Translations under genes and position numbers: made by a program
Shown: positions 1-5,616 of the stretch, in pieces
How positions within the stretch are numbered: position 1 is the first letter of the stretch
Layout of the letters: each line of letters begins with the position of its first letter
The notes under the pieces: model-generated
What the model was told of the DNA's origin: nothing
Databases searched by the model: none
What the model saw: only the letters and a program-made list of their open reading frames with translations
Source of the DNA: Pseudomonas migulae NBRC 103157
GTDB taxonomy: Bacteria > Pseudomonadota > Gammaproteobacteria > Pseudomonadales > Pseudomonadaceae
Assembly: GCF_002091715.1 (NCBI RefSeq)
Contig: NZ_BDAG01000028.1
Location: 30,181 to 94,180, forward strand
Direction of reading: 5' to 3'
DNA length: 64,000 nt

Positions 1-150
1 AAACTGGATCAGCAGGGTTCGTGCGGCAGGAATGATTTCTTCCACGCCCGCAATAGGCTCCGCGATCAGGGCGTCGAACAACGCCAGGGTCTCGTCCAGG
101 TCTTTCAATTCGACGAGCAGGGCGTCCAGGTTGACCGGTAGAAAGCGCAC
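1..150 (-). CDS. pxpB: 5-oxoprolinase subunit B (KipI / allophanate hydrolase subunit 1 family), N-terminal part only
   Basis: Only the first 50 codons are inside the window; the gene runs off the left edge. Reading from a GTG at 150 the protein begins MRFLPVNLDALLVEL and continues with an LDETLALFDAL segment, the typical N-terminus of the KipI/PxpB family. With PxpA and PxpC this subunit hydrolyses 5-oxoproline (pyroglutamate) to glutamate using ATP. The ribosome site GGAG lies just upstream and the start is 9 bp after the stop of the DUF1445 gene, so it is co-transcribed with it. The biotin-carrier-like partner pxpC would be expected next, outside the window. Identification rests on a short fragment plus the neighbours. 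Confidence 0.8.
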   Translation of the reverse strand, partial: MRFLPVNLDALLVELKDLDETLALFDALIAEPIAGVEEIIPAARTLLIQF

Positions 151-159
151 GGGAGACTC

Positions 160-966
160 CTAGACGTGGTAAGTGCTGTCGGGCACATCGGTGATGAACA
201 TGTGGCCGGGCGCATGAGTGATCGCAAAGGGCACACCCGAAGCCGCTACCGCAGCCTGTGGCGTCACACCGCAGGCCCAGAAAACTGGAACCTCGCCAGG
301 CTCAATGCGCACGGCGTCGCCAAAATCGGGTCGGCTCAGGTCCTGTATGCCCAGCAGCGCAGGCTCACCGATGTGCACCGGGGCGCCGTGGACGGAGGGA
401 TAACGCCCGGAGATTCCACTGGCCTCTGCCACGCGATCGGGCGGGATCGGGCGCATGGACACGACCATTTCACCCTGTAGGCGTCCCGCCGGACGGCAGG
501 CGCGATTGGTACGGTACATGGGCACGTTGCAGCCATCTGCGATATGCCGCACTTCGATGCCCGCTTCTTGCAAGGCGGTTTCAAAGGTAAAGCTGCAACC
601 AATCAAAAACGCCACCATATCGTCGTGCTCAGCCCAGGCTTGGGTGGCGTCGCTGACTTCCTCGACCATTTTTCCGTCCCTCCAGATGCGATACAGGGGG
701 ATATCGGTGCGTAGGTCTGCGCCTTCAGCCAGCAGTGTTCTCGGACTGCCCGCATCGCTGACGTCGAGGACCGGGCAAGCTTTCGGATTGCGCTGGGCGT
801 ATAGCAGAAAGTCGTAGGCCCATTCGCGCGGCAAGGCGATCAGGTTGGCCTGGGTCATGCCCGGGGCGATACCGGCTGTGGGGGTTACCAGTCCGCCACG
901 ATAGGTTTTGCGTGCTTCCTGGGCGGCGGCAATGGCCGACTGGCGGGCGCGGGCGAAAGCATTCAT
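160..966 (-). CDS. putative hydro-lyase, DUF1445 / YcsI family
   Basis: The 268-residue protein has the length and sequence pattern of the DUF1445 family (B. subtilis YcsI). Features include an ARxxxR N-terminus, the GLVTPTAGIAPGMTQANL segment, a central FLIGCSFTFE block and the C-terminal WACGVTPQAA...THAPGHMFITD block. Database names call these hydro-lyases, and some relatives act as D-glutamate cyclases, but the substrate cannot be read from the sequence. The start codon overlaps the stop of pxpA by four bases (ATGA) and pxpB follows at 9 bp. The order transporter-YcsF-YcsI-KipI matches the B. subtilis ycsFG/ycsI/kip region, which suggests a role in 5-oxoproline or D-glutamate metabolism. 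That role is inference. Confidence 0.85.
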   Translation of the reverse strand: MNAFARARQSAIAAAQEARKTYRGGLVTPTAGIAPGMTQANLIALPREWAYDFLLYAQRNPKACPVLDVSDAGSPRTLLAEGADLRTDIPLYRIWRDGKMVEEVSDATQAWAEHDDMVAFLIGCSFTFETALQEAGIEVRHIADGCNVPMYRTNRACRPAGRLQGEMVVSMRPIPPDRVAEASGISGRYPSVHGAPVHIGEPALLGIQDLSRPDFGDAVRIEPGEVPVFWACGVTPQAAVAASGVPFAITHAPGHMFITDVPDSTYHV

Positions 967-1733
967 GGACGATCTCCAGCAAAAGGCCGCAGGGACAGGT
1001 TGGCGTGCTCCAGGACTCGGCGCAGTTCGCGAGCCATTTCCACGGCAGCGGGACTGTCGCCATGAACACAGATTGAGTCAGCCTGGATTCGGGTTCGACT
1101 GCCATCAATGGCCTCGATGGTGCCGTCTTCGACCAGGCGGAGCATGCGTTGGGCCACTATCTGGGGATCGTGCAGCACGGCCCCCGGCTCGCGTCGTGAA
1201 ACCAGGGTGCCTTGCGGTGTATAGGCACGGTCGGCGAAGGCCTCCGCGACACACTGCAAGCCCTCGTTACGCGCCAACTCAATCAGCTCGGAGCCGGCCA
1301 AAGCCACCAGTATCAGCGTGGGGTCGATGGCGCGGATAGCGGCGATCACCGCCAGCGCCTGGCGGCGGTCGTGGGCGATGGTGTTGTACAGGGCGCCGTG
1401 GGGCTTCACATAGCGCACCGAGGTGCCCGCGGCCTTGGCCAGGCTTTGCAGCGCGCCGATCTGGTAGATCACGTCGGCAGTCAACTCATCGCTGGCCAGG
1501 TCCATGTTTCGTCGGCCAAAGCCCACTTTGTCCGGGTACGCGACATGGGCGCCGATGGTGACGTTTTTGGCTGCTGCGGCTTTCAGTGTCCGCAGGATGC
1601 CCGCCGGGTCTCCGGCATGAAAACCGCAGGCGACATTGGCGCTGGTCACGATATCGAGCATCGCGCCATCGTCGCCCATGCTCCAGGCGCCGAAGCTTTC
1701 GCCCAGGTCGCTATTGATATCTATCGTTGGCAT
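963..1733 (-). CDS. pxpA: 5-oxoprolinase subunit A (LamB/YcsF family)
   Basis: A 256-residue protein that begins MPTIDINSDLGESFGAWSMG and carries the family hallmarks SANVACGFHAGDP, IGAHVAYPD and YVKPHGALYN. It is full length for the LamB/YcsF family. PxpA is the catalytic subunit of the bacterial ATP-dependent 5-oxoprolinase PxpABC, which opens the ring of pyroglutamate to give glutamate. The ATG at 1733 is preceded by AAGGAG at good spacing. It sits 28 bp downstream of the NRAMP-like transporter gene and overlaps the DUF1445 gene by four bases, so all four minus-strand genes look like one operon. Confidence 0.93.
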   Translation of the reverse strand: MPTIDINSDLGESFGAWSMGDDGAMLDIVTSANVACGFHAGDPAGILRTLKAAAAKNVTIGAHVAYPDKVGFGRRNMDLASDELTADVIYQIGALQSLAKAAGTSVRYVKPHGALYNTIAHDRRQALAVIAAIRAIDPTLILVALAGSELIELARNEGLQCVAEAFADRAYTPQGTLVSRREPGAVLHDPQIVAQRMLRLVEDGTIEAIDGSRTRIQADSICVHGDSPAAVEMARELRRVLEHANLSLRPFAGDRP

Positions 1734-1761
1734 TCACGTGACTCCTTTTTCGTTATCAGGC

Positions 1762-3003
1762 TCAGACGACGTTGAGGAAGGCAAAGATCGGCCCAACGGA
1801 TTTGAATGCCATGTACCAGGTCAGCATGCAGGTCAGGACACCCAGCACCAGGAGCCAGCGTGGGTAATGGTAACCGCCCATGAGGTCGGATCGGCGCCAG
1901 CCGACGTAGATGAAGATGCTCAGGCCGATTGGCAATATCAGGCCGTTGAAACCGCCTGCGAAGAGCAGCAGTGCGGCAGGAGCAGTACCCATCAGAACAA
2001 AGATCAGCAGCGATAGGGCGATGAAGACTGTGGTGGCGCGGTTGCGCCCCTGCTCAGTGATGTTCGGCTTGAACACGGTGATAAAGGAGATGGAGGTGTA
2101 AGCGGCGCCGATCACGCTGGTGATACTGGCAGCCCAGAGGATGAGACCGAAGATGCGCAGGCCGATCTGCCCGGCCGCTGCCTGGAAGGCTTGTGCGGCC
2201 GGATTGGCGCCCTGACCCGAGGTGTCGATGACTACGCCGCTGGCAACAACGCCGAGGATGGCGAGAAACAGGATGTAGCGCATGAGGCCGGTGACCAGGA
2301 TGCCGCTCAGGGCTGCTTTGGTCACTGCCTGGAGGTTTTCTACCCCGGTAGTACCGCGGTCCAGCAGTTTGTGAGCCCCCGCATAGGTGATGTAACCACC
2401 CACCGTGCCTCCGACAATGGTGGTAATGGTGGCGAAGTTGATCTGGTCCGGAAGTACGGTCTGGTAGAGGGCTTCACCCAGTGGCGGGTTAGAGGCAAAG
2501 GCTACGAACAGCGTCAGGCCAATCATCACCAGGCCCAGCACGACGATCAGCCGGTCGACCGCCAATCCGGCGCGGTGGGAGAGGAAGATGCCGATGGCCA
2601 GCAGGGCGCTCAGACTGCCGCCCCATTTTGCATCAAGCCCCATCAGCGCGTTCAGACCCAGCCCGGCACCGGCGATGTTGCCGACGTTGAATACCAGCCC
2701 GCCGAAGATCACCAGCACCGCTAGCAGGTAACCACTGCCTGGAATCGCTTTGTTGGCCACATCTGCGGCACGCATTCGGGTCAGGGAGACGATACGCCAT
2801 ACGTTAAGTTGAACCACGAAGTCGATCAGAATCGACGCCAGGATACCGAACGCAAATGCCGCCCCCATCTTGGCTGTGAACGTGGCGGTCTGGGTGATGA
2901 ATCCAGGGCCGATGGCAGAAGTCGCCATCATGAAAATCGCGGCGATCAAAGAAGCGCGCCGCGCTTTTGTAAACTCTTGAGTGGTCTGTGTCACGGCATC
3001 CAC
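1762..3003 (-). CDS. NRAMP-family transporter of the YcsG type
   Basis: A polytopic membrane protein of about 413 residues with roughly 11 hydrophobic segments. The first helix carries the motif SAIGPGFITQTATF, close to the NRAMP signature in transmembrane segment 1 (DPGN in metal transporters). Here DPGN is replaced by GPGF, so the usual metal ligands appear to be missing. Its place before pxpA, as ycsG before ycsF in Bacillus, suggests import of the pathway substrate rather than of Mn or Fe. I chose the GTG at 3003 because AGGA lies 7-8 bases upstream and the protein then begins MDAVTQTTQEF; a longer reading frame up to 3054 adds 17 unlikely residues. Substrate is inference. Confidence 0.8.
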   Translation of the reverse strand: MDAVTQTTQEFTKARRASLIAAIFMMATSAIGPGFITQTATFTAKMGAAFAFGILASILIDFVVQLNVWRIVSLTRMRAADVANKAIPGSGYLLAVLVIFGGLVFNVGNIAGAGLGLNALMGLDAKWGGSLSALLAIGIFLSHRAGLAVDRLIVVLGLVMIGLTLFVAFASNPPLGEALYQTVLPDQINFATITTIVGGTVGGYITYAGAHKLLDRGTTGVENLQAVTKAALSGILVTGLMRYILFLAILGVVASGVVIDTSGQGANPAAQAFQAAAGQIGLRIFGLILWAASITSVIGAAYTSISFITVFKPNITEQGRNRATTVFIALSLLIFVLMGTAPAALLLFAGGFNGLILPIGLSIFIYVGWRRSDLMGGYHYPRWLLVLGVLTCMLTWYMAFKSVGPIFAFLNVV

Positions 3004-3097
3004 GGCATCATTCCTAGGGTGAGAGATACCTTGACAGAGCAATGAGCATGCCAAGAGTCAAGCAAACACCGCGAAATGTAGGTGTATCAATGCTTCT

Positions 3098-3108
3098 TTG
3101 TTGAACAA
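3098..3108. promoter_or_regulatory. candidate GntR-type operator in the divergent intergenic region
   Basis: The 255-bp AT-rich gap between the transporter operon and the GntR gene contains the palindrome TTGTTGAACAA. Its TTGT...ACAA arms resemble FCD-subfamily GntR operators. Position between divergent genes is the main support; the site is short and could be chance. Confidence 0.3.
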
Positions 3109-3258
3109 TCCAATTCTCATGGTTGAGCTAACCGCACCAAATTGTTACCTCAGCCTATAAAAGTGCTACTTAATGAAGCGCACCACACGTTTCGTCCTTG
3201 TGCCATGCACTGAGCTCTGATGGAATAATGGAGCGGTTTTTCTCACCTTGGATTTTTT

Positions 3259-3924
3259 ATGAATGACGCCTCTCCCGCTCTTCCTCGAACACTGGGAGAA
3301 TCCATCACCCAAGAAATACGCAGAATGCTGGTCGAGGGTGAACTCGTGCCCGGCCAACGCCTTTCAGAAGCCGCACTGGCCGAAAACCTGGACATTTCGC
3401 GGAACACCTTGAGAGAGGCATTCAGAGTCCTGACGCGTGAAGGGTTGCTCAAACACGAACCCAACCGTGGAGTAACAGTTGCGGAGCCTGACATGGCGTC
3501 GATTATCGACATCTACAGGGTGCGCCGTTTCATCGAATGCAAGGCAATCGCCCAAGGTTACCCCCAACACCCAGGCACCCTGCACATGCAAGAGGCCGTC
3601 GAATTAGGCGTCCGCGCGCGCGAAGCGAAAGACTGGGTAGCGGTCGGCACTGCTAACATGATGTTCCACAAATCAATCGTCGAACTGGCTGACAGTCCGC
3701 GCCTGCTCGTTTTTTATGGGCAGATATCGGCTGAATTGCGGTTGGCCTTTGGTCTGCTCAACGATCCCCAATTCCTGCATTTGCCGTTTCTCGATATGAA
3801 TGCTTCGATACTTCGATGCGTTGAGGAAGGCCGCTCAGACGAGGCGACTATTATGCTGGATGCCTACCTGGTCCAATCGGAACGAACTGTCTTGGCAGCC
3901 TATGAGCGCAGCAGGAACCGATAG
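3259..3924 (+). CDS. GntR-family transcriptional regulator, FCD subfamily
   Basis: The 221-residue protein has an N-terminal winged helix-turn-helix (residues about 15-75) with the GntR signature: EIRRMLVEGELVPGQRLSEA, then LDISRNTLREAFRVLTREGLL. A C-terminal all-helical FCD ligand domain follows (residues about 85-210), with the expected metal-site type residues such as the H of MFHKSIVELADSPRL. FCD regulators usually bind small carboxylic or amino acids. The gene is divergent from the pyroglutamate operon, so it is the probable local regulator. In Bacillus the equivalent place is held by the IclR-type KipR, so the pairing here differs. The effector is unknown. Confidence 0.85.
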   Translation: MNDASPALPRTLGESITQEIRRMLVEGELVPGQRLSEAALAENLDISRNTLREAFRVLTREGLLKHEPNRGVTVAEPDMASIIDIYRVRRFIECKAIAQGYPQHPGTLHMQEAVELGVRAREAKDWVAVGTANMMFHKSIVELADSPRLLVFYGQISAELRLAFGLLNDPQFLHLPFLDMNASILRCVEEGRSDEATIMLDAYLVQSERTVLAAYERSRNR

Positions 3925-4085
3925 TCGACTGGATATGCGGTGCAGGTAGGCCTGTAGCACATCACTCTCGGCGTCCGATTATTTACGAGGTTTTGATAAC
4001 CGGGAATTCCAAACCGCCTGGAACTCAAAAACCAGGAAAGCCCCGCGCAGCCCTGCCCCCCCCTGTAATCACTGGATTTCAGGCA

Positions 4086-4116
4086 CAAAAAAAGACGTCC
4101 GTGGACGTCTTTTTTG
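4086..4116 (-). terminator. intrinsic terminator of tmRNA
   Basis: On the minus strand a GACGTCC/GGACGTC stem (4094-4109, extended by A/T pairs) is followed by a run of T, immediately downstream of the mature tmRNA 3' end. The flanking A run makes it potentially bidirectional, so it may also stop transcription from the GntR gene. Confidence 0.85.
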
Positions 4117-4122
4117 TTGAAG

Positions 4123-4516
4123 TGGTGGAGCCGGGGGGATTTGAACCCCCGTCCGCCAGTACTCCGCTGTCGGTACTACATGCGTAGCCGTGTCTATTAA
4201 GTTAACCCTCAGCGACCCGACGGGCAGGGTGCTTTGGGCGAGTTGTGTAAGTTTTAGCCGCTTCGTCCACAACGTACTGCACGGCGATTCTGTTCTATAT
4301 GACAATCACTTTGGGTTTACAGACATCCCCTGATGATTGCTGGACCCGAAGGTACCAGAAGGGAAGGGCTAAGGCTGCTTACGCAGCGAGAGCGTATTCC
4401 CCGTAGGTTTCGTCATTGGCAACTATAGAAAGTTGCAACAGTGGATTTACGAGTTCTGTTACCAACTCGGCATGCACCTAAAGTTTCGCAACCGGCGTCG
4501 AATCCTAAACGGCCCC
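4123..4516 (-). ncRNA. ssrA: transfer-messenger RNA (tmRNA, SsrA)
   Basis: tmRNA rescues stalled ribosomes with SmpB and adds a degradation tag to the unfinished protein. The minus-strand sequence starts GGGGCCGTTTAGGATTCGACG, the conserved 5' end of the tRNA-like domain. It ends with GGGGGTTCAAATCCCCC-like T-arm pairing, GGCTCCACCA and an encoded CCA at 4123-4125. The tag reading frame lies at 4379-4420 and encodes ANDETYGEYALAA followed by TAA, ending in the LAA degron recognised by ClpXP. The length of about 394 nt fits a one-piece pseudomonad tmRNA. Its protein partner smpB is in the same window at 14366. Confidence 0.97.
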
Positions 4517-4518
4517 GA

Positions 4519-4556
4519 GCCTGTTGCTCTGTGAATCGAAGTGAGCAACAAGCATG
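4519..4556. repeat. copy 1 of a 38-bp repeat with a TTGCTC/GAGCAA hairpin
   Basis: This stretch (CCTGTTGCTCTGTGAATC, then a short variable part, then GAGCAACAAGC) recurs at 5128-5165 with only a few mismatches. Each copy contains inverted arms TTGCTC and GAGCAA around a 13-nt loop. Here it lies directly upstream of the tmRNA 5' end and downstream of the exported protein gene at 4630. The matching copy lies downstream of the paralogous gene at 5214, so the repeat appears to have been duplicated together with the gene. Confidence 0.6.
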
Positions 4557-4629
4557 CGTAGTGTACGCCAACGTGGCTCAGAAGGCCACCCGATGCTTGG
4601 CGCGAGTGATCATGGGTTGGGATCTTTGC

Positions 4630-4884
4630 TCAGTTTGCCAGTGACAATGCCTGGGTGGCCTCGGTGACGCATTTTTTGTCGTCCCCGGTAGCTTTTGAAG
4701 CTTCGGCGCTGGCCAGCAGTCTTTTGATCTCCATCGTGGTGTTGTCAGGGCTCGCCGGCAGTGCATTCACTTTGGCTCTGAGCTGTTGCAGCTTGCTCGT
4801 ACACAGGTCGTTGTCCGCTGCAAATACGGGAGAGGACAACAGTGCAGCAGAAATGAGCAAACCAGCGATCGCGGTACGTTTCAT
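4630..4884 (-). CDS. small exported protein of unknown function (paralogue of 5214-5486)
   Basis: An 84-residue protein starting MKRTAIAGLLISAALLSSPVFAADNDLC. This is a clear Sec signal peptide with a probable cleavage site after AFA-type VFA-A near residue 22. The mature part has two cysteines (in DLCTSKL and KKCVTEA) that could form a disulfide, and is otherwise a charged helical peptide. I chose the ATG at 4884 because GGAAATATCC gives a ribosome site and the signal peptide begins there; the upstream 44 codons look non-coding. The neighbouring gene at 5214 encodes a protein of the same design, so this is a tandem duplication. I recognise no family. Confidence 0.75.
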   Translation of the reverse strand: MKRTAIAGLLISAALLSSPVFAADNDLCTSKLQQLRAKVNALPASPDNTTMEIKRLLASAEASKATGDDKKCVTEATQALSLAN

Positions 4885-5061
4885 GGATATTTCCTTGTCC
4901 GGGTAGTCTCGGTGCTGCCTTAGGGAGGGGCTCGGCCGAAGTCGAAAAACAAGCGACGATTGATCGGCCCTACTTAAAAGACTACGACGCGGTGCAGGAA
5001 TTCGCTTTTCACCCAAAGGCTATGGAAAAAAGGTCGATGCATGCCCAAACCCCAGAAGCAA

Positions 5062-5087
5062 CAAAACCCGCAGTTGGCGGGTTTTGG
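5062..5087 (-). terminator. intrinsic terminator downstream of the exported protein gene at 5214
   Basis: AAAACCCGC and GCGGGTTTT pair around a short AGTTG-type loop. Both flanks are A/T rich; on the minus strand the stem is followed by TTTTGTTGC, which fits termination of the gene at 5214-5486. Confidence 0.6.
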
Positions 5088-5127
5088 CTTGTTTCGCATG
5101 GGGTGGAGCCATCCTGAGCGCTCTCTG

Positions 5128-5165
5128 GCCTGTTGCTCTGTGAATCTTAATGAGCAACAAGCCTG
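5128..5165. repeat. copy 2 of the TTGCTC/GAGCAA hairpin repeat
   Basis: CCTGTTGCTCTGTGAATC, a 5-base variable part and GAGCAACAAGC repeat the motif at 4519-4556. It lies downstream of the gene at 5214, in the same relative place as copy 1 lies downstream of the gene at 4630. Confidence 0.6.
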
Positions 5166-5213
5166 CGAGTTGAACTCCAAGAAAGCCCGCCCGAAGGGTG
5201 GCATTGTGCCGGG

Positions 5214-5486
5214 TTATTTATCGCCTTTGTTCGCGTTCTTGATTTGCTGGATAGTTTGTTCGGTCTCGGCGATGCAATCATTTGTCCCTTCCTTGGTGCC
5301 CTTTGCCTGATCGGCTTGGGCTTTCTTGACGCTCGCCATAACCTGATCAGCCATCTCCGGAGGAGTCTGGGCCTTGGCATTTTCGATGGTTTTCAAGTTG
5401 ACCGCACAGAGGTCTTCTGCGGCAAACGAGGGGGACGCCATCAGCGAGACAGTAACGAACAGACCTAACAGTACAGAACGTTTCAT
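5214..5486 (-). CDS. small exported protein of unknown function (paralogue of 4630-4884)
   Basis: A 90-residue protein beginning MKRSVLLGLFVTVSLMASPSF, a Sec signal peptide ending at FAA-E near residue 23. It continues with a helical, charged mature part. Two cysteines (EDLCAVNLK and NDCIAETEQ) sit at the same relative places as in the protein at 4630, and both share the design signal peptide, DLC, helix, C, E/T-rich helix. The ATG at 5486 has an excellent AAGGAGATACTC site. Mature charge is mixed, so a soluble periplasmic helical hairpin is plausible. No family is recognised. Confidence 0.78.
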   Translation of the reverse strand: MKRSVLLGLFVTVSLMASPSFAAEDLCAVNLKTIENAKAQTPPEMADQVMASVKKAQADQAKGTKEGTNDCIAETEQTIQQIKNANKGDK

Positions 5487-5552
5487 GAGTATCTCCTTGA
5501 ACTGACGGTCCAGGCATTTGCCGGCCATCAGAACGGGCTGCCGAGTTTGGGT

Positions 5553-5576
5553 AAGGCCCGGCAATGTCCGGGCTTA
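5553..5576 (-). terminator. probable terminator of the lactate operon
   Basis: GCCCGG and CCGGGC pair around a CAATGT loop, 40 bp beyond the stop of the D-lactate dehydrogenase gene. The T tract is weak, so efficiency is uncertain. Confidence 0.45.
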
Positions 5577-5616
5577 ATCAGTGGACTGCGGCTGTGCATC
5601 AGGGTTCTATTTTTCT

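Larger units (their letters stand above)
4885..5213. other. intergenic region between the two small exported protein genes
   Basis: I see no credible gene in these 329 bases. The stretch holds the second copy of the TTGCTC/GAGCAA repeat (5128-5165), a terminator hairpin at 5062-5087, and, next to the left gene, the region expected to hold its promoter. A CCCTTCGGGCGGG hairpin directly after the stop of the 5214 gene may add to termination. Confidence 0.6.

Noticed and set aside
4123..4516. tmRNA as an integration site for a genomic island
   Set aside because: tmRNA genes are common integration targets, but I see no integrase, no repeated copy of the tmRNA 3' end and no mobility genes on either side.
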